From contig JAGHBR010000277.1 in NCBI GenBank assembly GCA_021160885.1, forward strand, positions 1 through 5,152: 5,152 nt of DNA, given 5' to 3'. Shown here piece by piece: positions 1 through 5,013 of the stretch. The notes beneath the pieces are model-generated. The model saw nothing but the letters and a program-made list of their open reading frames with translations, did no database searches and had not been told where the DNA came from. Every line of letters starts with the position of its first letter. Position 1 is the first letter of the stretch. Both the position numbers and the translations under genes were made by a program. The DNA comes from Caldisericaceae bacterium. GTDB lineage: Bacteria > Calditrichota > Calditrichia > Calditrichales > Calditrichaceae.

Positions 1-941
1 CCGAGCACATGTTTTTTGAAGGCGACCGCATTAAAGCCGTTCGCGAAATGATTCTGGCTGAAGACGAAGCCGGACGCCGTAAAGCGCTGGAAAAGTTATT
101 GCCTTACCAGCGTGAAGACTTTTACGGTATTTTTAAAGTAATGCACGATCTGCCGGTAACCGTGCGTACCCTGGATCCGCCTCTGCATGAGTTCTTGCCA
201 CATGACGAAGCCAGCCAGAAAGAAATGGCTGAAGAAATGGGCGTCAGCGTAGAAGAAGTAAAGGCCAAAGTGGAAGCCCTGGCTGAATTCAACCCGATGC
301 TTGGGCACCGTGGATGTCGTTTGGGTATTACCTATCCGGAAATTACTGAAATGCAGGCCAGGGCCATCATGGAAGCCGCCTGTCAGCTGACCAAAGAGGG
401 TGTTAAGGTTTATCCGGAAATCATGATTCCTCTGGTTGGTACAAAAGCCGAATTGGCCCATCAGAAAAAGGTTGTGGTTGACACGGCTGAGAAGGTAATG
501 GAGGAAATGGGCGTTAAAGTGGATTACAAAGTGGGAACAATGATTGAGATACCACGCGCCGCTTTAACGGCTGATCGTATTGCCGAAGAAGCAGAATTCT
601 TCTCATTCGGAACCAACGACCTGACTCAGATGACCTTTGGCTATAGTCGTGATGATGCCGGTAAATTCCTGAAAGAGTATGAAGACAAAGGCATTCTTCC
701 GGATGATCCTTTCCAGACTCTGGATCAGGAAGGCGTGGGCCAGCTGGTAGAAATGGGCGTTAAAAAAGGCCGTAATACCCGACCAGATTTAAAAGTTGGT
801 ATTTGTGGTGAACATGGTGGTGATCCTCGTTCCATCGATTTCTGCCATCGTGTCGGGTTGAACTACGTTAGTTGTTCACCTTACCGTGTGCCAATCGCTC
901 GTCTGGCAGCAGCCCAGGCCGAAATTCGCAATCGTAAATAA
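1..941 (+). CDS. ppdK: Pyruvate, phosphate dikinase, C-terminal part (5' end outside window)
   Basis: Pyruvate phosphate dikinase interconverts pyruvate, ATP and phosphate with PEP, AMP and pyrophosphate in the cytosol. The reading frame is open to the left edge: codons for Glu-His precede the ATG at 9, matching the family motif R-T-E-H-M-F-F, so that ATG is internal. The visible part is the PEP/pyruvate-binding TIM barrel. Counting from that Met, I see RTLDPPLHEFLP at 53-64 (PEP-binding Arg), LGHRGCRLG at 98-106, TMIEIPRAA at 178-186 (metal-binding Glu), SFGTNDLTQ at 199-207 (Asn and second metal-ligand Asp), and GICGEHGGDP at 264-273 with the catalytic Cys at 266. The 310 residues after this Met equal the number I recall for the Clostridium symbiosum enzyme, so the C-terminus looks complete. 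PEP synthase and PTS enzyme I share the barrel fold, but the LDPPLHEF and GICGEHGGDP wording is typical of the dikinase. It is transcribed towards the minus-strand operon and ends at a strong terminator. Confidence 0.97.
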   Translation, partial: EHMFFEGDRIKAVREMILAEDEAGRRKALEKLLPYQREDFYGIFKVMHDLPVTVRTLDPPLHEFLPHDEASQKEMAEEMGVSVEEVKAKVEALAEFNPMLGHRGCRLGITYPEITEMQARAIMEAACQLTKEGVKVYPEIMIPLVGTKAELAHQKKVVVDTAEKVMEEMGVKVDYKVGTMIEIPRAALTADRIAEEAEFFSFGTNDLTQMTFGYSRDDAGKFLKEYEDKGILPDDPFQTLDQEGVGQLVEMGVKKGRNTRPDLKVGICGEHGGDPRSIDFCHRVGLNYVSCSPYRVPIARLAAAQAEIRNRK

Positions 942-950
942 TTAAAATTT

Positions 951-1000
951 TAAAAAAGAAAAAAGCCGCTCTGTCTGATGGATGGAGCGGCTTTTTTATT
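951..1000 (+). terminator. Strong intrinsic terminator after ppdK, probably bidirectional
   Basis: A GC core, GCCGCTC at 965-971 and GAGCGGC at 985-991, is perfectly complementary. It extends inward by two G-T wobbles (972/984, 973/983) and two Watson-Crick pairs to a 5-base loop at 976-980. On the + strand the stem is followed by six T (992-997). On the left it is preceded by A-runs (952-957 and 959-964), which read as T-runs on the minus strand. It sits 9-24 bases after the ppdK stop codon. It can therefore end ppdK transcripts and also any minus-strand transcript running leftward from the permease gene ending at 1327. Confidence 0.92.
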
Positions 1001-1131
1001 GATATCCAGGTCTTAAAGCTACCGCTAAAATTTAAGCAACGAACTTTCAAAAAATTTTGAGTTTTAAATTTTGAATTGACTTTGATATGGAGTTACCGGT
1101 TTCCGATTACTGTGTGTTGTTTATTTTACTA

Positions 1132-1143
1132 AACTGATCAGTT
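1132..1143. repeat. 12-bp perfect palindrome AACTGATCAGTT
   Basis: AACTGATCAGTT equals its own reverse complement over all 12 bases. It has no spacer, so it fits a dimeric protein-binding site better than an RNA hairpin. It sits in a gene-free convergent spacer with no promoter nearby, so a regulatory role for an adjacent gene is not obvious. Confidence 0.6.
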
Positions 1144-1149
1144 CATCTT

Positions 1150-1213
1150 GTCTGCAAGGCTCGGCGAGTTAGCGCGGAGGGGCGCTCAAACTCTTACTTG
1201 CTTTGACGTAGAC
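1150..1213 (-). ncRNA. GC-rich nested hairpin, structured 3' UTR or repeat element
   Basis: The innermost stem pairs AGCGC (1171-1175) with GCGCT (1182-1186) around a 6-base loop (1176-1181). A second stem, GAGTT (1166-1170) with AACTC (1189-1193), stacks below it across a 2-base bulge. Outer short pairings GCAAG/CTTGC (1154-1158 and 1197-1201) and GTCT/AGAC (1150-1153 and 1210-1213) extend the structure. The patch is clearly richer in G and C than the surrounding spacer. Transcribed from the minus strand, as 3' UTR of the operon, the loop reads CCCUCC. The structure is visible; that it is a functional RNA is inference. It could instead be a chromosomal palindromic repeat. Confidence 0.4.
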
Positions 1214-1272
1214 ACCAACTCTATAATTCATTAAACTATTGAACAATTCAATCGGTCAACTATGCTCATTTC

Positions 1273-1313
1273 AAAAAAACAAGCTTGCGATTACCGTTTT
1301 AGTTATTCTAAAA
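1273..1313 (-). terminator. Weak terminator candidate after the second permease gene
   Basis: Just downstream of the permease stop codon on the minus strand there is an inverted repeat TTTTAG/CTAAAA (1297-1302 and 1308-1313, 5-base loop). Seventeen bases later comes a run of seven T (plus-strand A at 1273-1279), preceded by the 8-bp palindrome CAAGCTTG. The stem is A/T-only and not adjacent to the T-run, so termination here would be poor. The stronger structure at 951-1000 is the more likely end. Confidence 0.2.
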
Positions 1314-1326
1314 TGCCCAACTGACT

Positions 1327-2106
1327 TTAAGTTCTTAGTATCATCCAGATTGCGATGACAATAAGAATGATGGCTAAGGCAAGTTTTAGTTTTCGCTCTT
1401 CTAAGCGGATAGAAATTTTTGCGCCTAACTGACTGCCCAGTAAAACAACTATTCCCAGCCCAAAACACAAAAGCCAGTTGATTTGCCCGGTAAAAAGATG
1501 TCCACTAAAACCAAGCAGACCGGTAAGCCCAACCATAAGGGACGACGTCGCAACCGCCACTTTTGCCGGTATGCTAAACCATAGAATCATGATGGGTACT
1601 TTCAACAAACCGCCGGCAATCCCCAGTGCACCGGACAAATAGCCGATGGCAAAGGTAATGGGAATAATTGCCGGCACGAAGATGCTGTAGCGGTACTCCC
1701 CGAATTCTCGCTGCCAATAACCGAAGCCCTGCCGCGGTTCGGGATGATTTTTTTGTTTTCCCTGCATGAACAGTATGAATAACGCCGCCAGAATCAACAG
1801 TACGCCGAAAGCGATTTTCAGATAATGACTGGCAAAATAAACGGCGGTATATCCTCCCACAAAGGCGCCGATGTCGGTAAAAGTGTCCATTACTACCGCC
1901 AACTGCCAGTCCACTAACTTGGCGCGCTGGAAACGGGAAAAGGCTGAGAAGCCGGTAACGGTAATCAGGAACAGGCTGGTAGAAGATGCCAGCGGAAAAG
2001 CGTAGCCCAGCGCCAGCAGCAAAGGCACGTAAAATGCACCCCCGCCTAATCCTACCATACTTAAAAAGAAACTAAAAAGAAAAAAAAGAAATAGTTCAAC
2101 AAACAT
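1327..2106 (-). CDS. TauE/SafE family membrane permease (second copy)
   Basis: This 259-residue integral membrane protein has the TauE/SafE (old DUF81) signature in two halves: GLGGGAFYVPLL at residues 19-30 and the related GIAGGLLKVPIM at 162-173, each in a hydrophobic segment. About eight membrane segments are visible, with a charged cytoplasm-like loop at about 115-140 (GKQKNHPEPRQ). A KLVDW motif at 63-67 is shared with the other permease in this window. Family members export or import sulfite, sulfoacetate, thiosulfate or related organic anions; the substrate is not readable here. The ATG lies 13 bases after the rhodanese stop, with only a weak purine stretch before it, so translation is probably coupled to the rhodanese. 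An eight-base homopolymer (2080-2087) falls inside the first dozen codons. A rhodanese next to a TauE permease is a known pairing in sulfide/sulfite handling operons, which supports a sulfur role by inference. Confidence 0.9.
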   Translation of the reverse strand: MFVELFLFFLFSFFLSMVGLGGGAFYVPLLLALGYAFPLASSTSLFLITVTGFSAFSRFQRAKLVDWQLAVVMDTFTDIGAFVGGYTAVYFASHYLKIAFGVLLILAALFILFMQGKQKNHPEPRQGFGYWQREFGEYRYSIFVPAIIPITFAIGYLSGALGIAGGLLKVPIMILWFSIPAKVAVATSSLMVGLTGLLGFSGHLFTGQINWLLCFGLGIVVLLGSQLGAKISIRLEERKLKLALAIILIVIAIWMILRT

Positions 2107-2119
2107 AATGGACGATTTC

Positions 2120-2512
2120 TTAAAGGTTATCTGATTTTTCGATTAATTGCAGTAAGTCGCGGGCATTATCACCGCGTAAAAAATTGGCCATGCCTAACAA
2201 CCCATCAACCAGGTAACGGGCCTTAAAGCCCTGCGTAACCAGAAAAATTCTGGCCATGATGGCCCGGTCGTAATGGGGACAAGCCGTTACCACCAGTTTG
2301 TTTTTGTCCAGTTCAGACAGCCGATCAGGTAGTTCGTTAAGCGGAATATTTTTAGCAAAAGGGAATTGCCAGGCCTGGTACTCTTCTTTAAAGCGAATAT
2401 CAATAAATTGTACCTGATCTTTAATCAGTAATTCAAACAGTTCATTCAATCCGATTTTCATGCGTTTACGTTCTTCGTAATCAAAGCTGGAAAGATATTG
2501 AGCTAATTCCAT
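2120..2512 (-). CDS. Single-domain rhodanese-like sulfurtransferase
   Basis: This 130-residue cytosolic protein carries one rhodanese domain. Seen directly: FIDIRFKEEYQAWQFPFAKNIP at about 36-57, matching the family pattern of D-x-R, E-x-x-x-G/W-x-I/F and G/K-A-x-N-I-P, then the active-site loop C78-P-H-Y-D-R-A, and a C-terminal GF-x-A-x-x-L-x-G-G/L segment at 95-106. The loop has Cys plus five residues ending in Arg, as in sulfur-carrying rhodaneses, but Pro-His-Tyr replaces the usual Arg/x-x-Gly, so the donor preference may differ. A roughly 17-residue charged extension precedes the domain. The first ATG is preferred because GGAGAAG precedes it with 4-7 bases of spacing; Met18 has a weaker site. 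It is the first gene of a two-gene unit with the permease at 1327-2106, behind a 191-bp regulatory spacer. Persulfide, thiosulfate or sulfite chemistry is plausible; the substrate is unknown. Confidence 0.88.
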   Translation of the reverse strand: MELAQYLSSFDYEERKRMKIGLNELFELLIKDQVQFIDIRFKEEYQAWQFPFAKNIPLNELPDRLSELDKNKLVVTACPHYDRAIMARIFLVTQGFKARYLVDGLLGMANFLRGDNARDLLQLIEKSDNL

Positions 2513-2529
2513 TTATCTTCTCCAATTAA

Positions 2530-2545
2530 TTTAACATTTGTTAAA
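2530..2545. promoter_or_regulatory. 16-bp inverted repeat in the rhodanese leader (possible operator)
   Basis: TTTAACATTTGTTAAA has perfectly complementary 7-base arms around a 2-base centre. It ends 17 bases before the rhodanese ATG, so it overlaps the leader close to the ribosome binding site. The TTAACA/TGTTAA arms resemble sites of small dimeric repressors, including Rex-type half-sites, but I cannot assign a regulator. The short centre makes a DNA operator more likely than an RNA hairpin. Confidence 0.4.
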
Positions 2546-2580
2546 ACCTAATATAATTGACCAATCGTACAAATTAAGTT

Positions 2581-2608
2581 ATTGTATGTTGTACAATGCA
2601 CAACTGAA
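2581..2608 (-). promoter_or_regulatory. Candidate promoter for rhodanese-permease unit with overlapping inverted repeats
   Basis: On the minus strand, TACAAT (2581-2586) matches the sigma-70 -10 consensus at five of six bases. TTCAGT (2603-2608) lies 16 bases upstream as a poor -35, three of six. Inverted repeats overlap this element: ATTGTA/TACAAT (2581-2586 and 2592-2597, 5-base spacer) and GTTGT/ACAAC (2588-2592 and 2600-2604), with the palindrome TTGTACAA at 2589-2596. A dyad covering the -10 and spacer is the usual position of a repressor site. A further GCACAAC copy is at 2683-2689. Promoter consensus in this organism is unknown. Confidence 0.35.
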
Positions 2609-2703
2609 TGCCGAATAAAAATTTTTTCAGATAATGAACAAAAGTATCTTCCGTAATTTTAAAAAGATCTCAAAATGTTTTAGCACAACACGTAATTCTT
2701 TTT

Positions 2704-3675
2704 TTAATGAAAAAATATTTGTAATTGAATAGACGTGGCAAAAGTGATCTCCTTGTTTTGTGGGTGAAATCTTAAATCTACTAAAATTTTATTTTCATTT
2801 CCAGCTAAGCGATAACCGTAATCCAAAATGTAGAATGGCTGGTCAGAAGTCTGCGGATTAAGATCGCTGAACTGCTCCAGCGAAAAGGTCAGCAGATGGC
2901 GTTCCATGGTTTTGTTAATCAGTAAATAATAGCCCTGGGTTAGGCGACTTTTTAATCGAGCCTGCAAATATTCGGCCTGAAATTGCCAGCCATGGCCAGT
3001 TAGTTGGAATTCGGTTGCCCAGCGCAAGTCATTGCCGCTAAAGTCGGTTTGCTCATTAAAAATTTTTTTGAATTTTAAATTGCTACCTTTACGAAAAGCC
3101 AGGGAAAAACCGCTTTGTAACTGCCAGCCCGAAAAAAGCGAAACGGATTTTGTGGCGCGAGTGGTGTAAAGAAATTTACGATCATTATTTTGCTGTTGAT
3201 TGGCGCCATTTCCATTAAATAAGCCAGCGCTGACACGCCAGCCGCTTTCCTTTGCATTCCAAAAGATAAGTAAACCAATATCGCGAGCCAGCGTTTCGGC
3301 GGATGGGATTAAAGCATTAATGACCTGCGCACGTTCCACAATGGGCAGTAGATAATCGGATTGTTGACGTTGTAGTGAAAAATCTGGCACCATTTGCCCG
3401 AATCTGATTTTAAAAGCAGGTTGTTGATATTCCACAAAAGCATCCTGTAAAACAAAAGCGCCCTTATGTTGCCAGCGAAAACTTCCCTGAAGCTTGTAAA
3501 ACCAGTGGGGCGGGGGCGCCGCACCTTTTAACCAGAGTTTAGCCCTGCGTATAGAAAAGCTGTTAAGTTGCTGATTGTCAGCGCTGTAACGAAGCTGCAG
3601 GTAGCCGTTCCAATCGGGATGCGCCATTGCCAGACCAGGTAAAAAGGCAATAAGCCATATCCATTTCCTGAACAT
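2704..3675 (-). CDS. Outer-membrane porin, phosphate-selective porin O/P-like
   Basis: This 323-residue protein begins with a clear Sec signal peptide: MFRK, a hydrophobic core, and cleavage likely after AMA at residue 18. The mature part alternates aromatic and polar residues in short beta-strand-like stretches with no membrane helix, as in a beta-barrel. Features matching porin O/P-type proteins are GYLQLRYSADN at 24-34, FSIRRAKLWLKG at 40-51, FGQMVPDFS at 92-100, ARDIGL at 130-135 and the GLFNGNGAN turn at 151-159. The end, IQLQIFFH, resembles a final barrel strand. It is short for the family (typically 350-450), suggesting fewer or shorter strands or loops. The ATG directly abuts the permease stop codon, and an AGGAG sits inside the permease's last codons with 8-base spacing, so the two are translationally coupled. 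It would supply an outer-membrane route matching the inner-membrane permease; substrate unknown. Phosphate selectivity should not be assumed from the family name. Confidence 0.75.
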   Translation of the reverse strand: MFRKWIWLIAFLPGLAMAHPDWNGYLQLRYSADNQQLNSFSIRRAKLWLKGAAPPPHWFYKLQGSFRWQHKGAFVLQDAFVEYQQPAFKIRFGQMVPDFSLQRQQSDYLLPIVERAQVINALIPSAETLARDIGLLIFWNAKESGWRVSAGLFNGNGANQQQNNDRKFLYTTRATKSVSLFSGWQLQSGFSLAFRKGSNLKFKKIFNEQTDFSGNDLRWATEFQLTGHGWQFQAEYLQARLKSRLTQGYYLLINKTMERHLLTFSLEQFSDLNPQTSDQPFYILDYGYRLAGNENKILVDLRFHPQNKEITFATSIQLQIFFH

Positions 3676-4425
3676 TTAGACAACTCCTAAAATCAGTTTT
3701 AGAGAAATGGCAAACAGAACAATGGCGTACAATTGTTTTACCCATTTGGGCCTGGCTTTAGTGGACATGAATGAGCCGCCCGATTGTGAACCGATGATCA
3801 CTGCAATTACTACAATGATCGTCAAAGTCCAGTTGAAATGGCCTTCAGCTACATGGCCCAAATAACCAGAAAAAGAAGAAAACGTAACCACAAAGGCAGT
3901 GGTGGCTGCGGCTTCTTTAGTGCGATAGCCCATCCACATTAAAATAGGCGCAATGATGAAGCCGCCGCCCAGGCCCAGCATGCCGCCCATGAAGCCGGCA
4001 AACGTGCCCACGGCTGCGCCGATAATAGAGCGCTTTTTGAAAGACATGATAACTTCTGGTTCCGGTTGACGGGAAAAGATGGTCATTCGCACAGCGGCGG
4101 CAAACACGGCAATGGCAAACAAAACGAGCAATGTTTTAACCGGTACAAATTGAGCCGTGTAGGCGCCAATCGGGGCAAAAATAAAGGCTCCTGCGGCCAT
4201 GGCTAGGCCGCCTTTCCAATCTACCAATTTGTTGCGGGCGTAAGGAATAAGTGCTAGCAATGTGTTCAGCCCGTTAAGCAGCAAGCCCAGAGGAATGGCA
4301 ATTTCTTTAACCGGAAAACCGGCCCATTTAAGCACTGGCACATACACCATGCCGCCGCCTAAGCCCAGCATTGCAAACAGGAAGGAAGCAATAAAAATAA
4401 CAATCGAAACAACTAAGTAAAGCAT
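3676..4425 (-). CDS. TauE/SafE family membrane permease (first copy)
   Basis: This 249-residue inner-membrane protein has the duplicated TauE/SafE signature: GLGGGMVYVPVL at 21-32 and GLGGGFIIAPIL at 151-162, the second copy preceded by FMGGML. About eight hydrophobic segments are visible, with a charged loop at about 115-133. KLVDW at 66-70 is shared with the paralogue at 1327-2106. Outside these motifs the two differ widely, so they are old paralogues or separate acquisitions rather than a recent tandem duplication. The start is set by AGGAAAG at 4434-4440, eight bases before the ATG; an earlier ATG in that spacer hits a stop after two codons. It follows the stress-protein gene by 18 bases and touches the porin start. 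Family transport of sulfur oxyanions or sulfonates is known; the substrate here is inferred at best. Confidence 0.92.
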   Translation of the reverse strand: MLYLVVSIVIFIASFLFAMLGLGGGMVYVPVLKWAGFPVKEIAIPLGLLLNGLNTLLALIPYARNKLVDWKGGLAMAAGAFIFAPIGAYTAQFVPVKTLLVLFAIAVFAAAVRMTIFSRQPEPEVIMSFKKRSIIGAAVGTFAGFMGGMLGLGGGFIIAPILMWMGYRTKEAAATTAFVVTFSSFSGYLGHVAEGHFNWTLTIIVVIAVIIGSQSGGSFMSTKARPKWVKQLYAIVLFAISLKLILGVV

Positions 4426-4443
4426 CAGTTCATCTTTCCTTAA

Positions 4444-4884
4444 TTAACGGATTAATAACACAGGTACTTTGGCTTTTCTGGAAACCTTTTCGGTCACACT
4501 TCCCAGTAGTTCCGAGGCCAGATTGTGTCTCCGATGACCTAAAATAATAAGAGAAGCCTGGACTTCTTCGGCCACCTTTAAAATAGTCGAAAACGGAATG
4601 CCCAGCCGAACCATCGTACGAACTTTTAGATTAGCATTAACAAATTTGTTTTCCATTTCAGACAGTTTCTGGCTGGCTGTTTGTCGACAGGCTTCAACAA
4701 CCGAACGATCATCGATTGTGTCTTTGAACATCTCTTCGGTAAATTTAACAATGCGATCGTCAACAACATGTAGTAAGACGATTTCTAAGATTTTGCAACC
4801 ACAATCTATCAATTCCTTCACATATTCCAGGCAACGCCCGGAGTAGTTAGAAAAATCCAAAGGAACCAAAATTTTTGGAAACAT
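4444..4884 (-). CDS. Universal stress protein (UspA family)
   Basis: This is a 146-residue single Usp domain. The N-terminus FPKILVPLDFS is the typical first strand with the nucleotide-contacting Asp, followed by LLHVVDD at about 38-44, and near the end LIILGHRRH...LLGSVTEKVSRKAKVPVLLIR. The ATP-binding signature G-x-x-G-9x-G-S/T is degenerate: Arg replaces the second Gly and the following gap is one residue shorter, so ATP binding is uncertain, though G-S-V is kept. Start choice: a TTG at 4908 and an ATG at 4890 are in frame, but AAAGAGA (4891-4897) lies directly against 4890 and six bases from the ATG at 4884, so 4884 is preferred. It leads an apparent operon with the permease and porin. 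Usp proteins are often encoded beside transporters and may modulate them; that role here is inference. Confidence 0.92.
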   Translation of the reverse strand: MFPKILVPLDFSNYSGRCLEYVKELIDCGCKILEIVLLHVVDDRIVKFTEEMFKDTIDDRSVVEACRQTASQKLSEMENKFVNANLKVRTMVRLGIPFSTILKVAEEVQASLIILGHRRHNLASELLGSVTEKVSRKAKVPVLLIR

Positions 4885-4918
4885 AATCATTCTCTTTAAA
4901 TTAATCAATTTTTAATTA

Positions 4919-4947
4919 ATATTCTGCAAAAATTAAAATTTTTTCAA
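4919..4947 (-). promoter_or_regulatory. Candidate promoter for the stress protein-permease-porin unit
   Basis: On the minus strand TTGAAA (4942-4947, five of six to the sigma-70 -35) is followed after 17 bases by GAATAT (4919-4924, three of six). The spacer contains an A/T-only near-palindrome at 4928-4943. Position is plausible, about 35 bases before the chosen start. The weak -10 keeps confidence low, and A/T-rich DNA gives such matches by chance. Confidence 0.28.
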
Positions 4948-5013
4948 GTCTTACCACTTTAGCGCACAAGCTTACTGGAAACCAATTAATGAGCCTGAAA
5001 AAATAACGATGTA

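Larger units (their letters stand above)
1001..1326. other. Gene-free convergent spacer
   Basis: I see no convincing coding sequence in this 326-base stretch: short frames here lack ribosome binding sites and recognisable protein sequence. It lies between a + strand gene and the 3' end of a minus-strand operon. It contains a 12-bp palindrome, a GC-rich hairpin and an A/T-rich inverted repeat near the operon end, each listed separately. A loose outer inverted similarity also exists: TGAATT...GGAGTT at 1072-1094 against AACTCTATAATTCA at 1217-1230. This raises the possibility of a small non-coding repeat element of about 160 bp, but the arms are imperfect. Confidence 0.6.

Noticed and set aside
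96..461. Open frame on the minus strand inside ppdK
   Set aside because: It lies opposite strongly conserved dikinase sequence and its translation resembles no family I know; it is a shadow.
868..1050. Minus-strand frame of 60 codons across the ppdK end and terminator
   Set aside because: It runs through the terminator hairpin and conserved ppdK codons, with low-complexity Phe/Lys content.
1137..1149. 13-base match ATCAGTTCATCTT shared with 4424-4436
   Set aside because: The second copy covers the first permease's start codon and ribosome-site spacer; nothing else around the two copies is similar, so chance is the simplest explanation.
1271..1468. Minus-strand frame of 65 codons overlapping the permease 3' end
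   Set aside because: It overlaps the well-supported permease in another frame and has no recognisable domain.
2513..2703. Possible terminator or small RNA after the porin gene
   Set aside because: I found only A/T-rich runs such as AAAAATTTTTT and no GC-stemmed hairpin with a T-run, so read-through into the rhodanese unit cannot be excluded.
4598..4846. + strand frame of 82 codons inside the stress-protein gene
   Set aside because: It is antisense to a clear Usp domain, is Ser/Thr-rich in a way typical of shadow frames, and shows no ribosome binding site.
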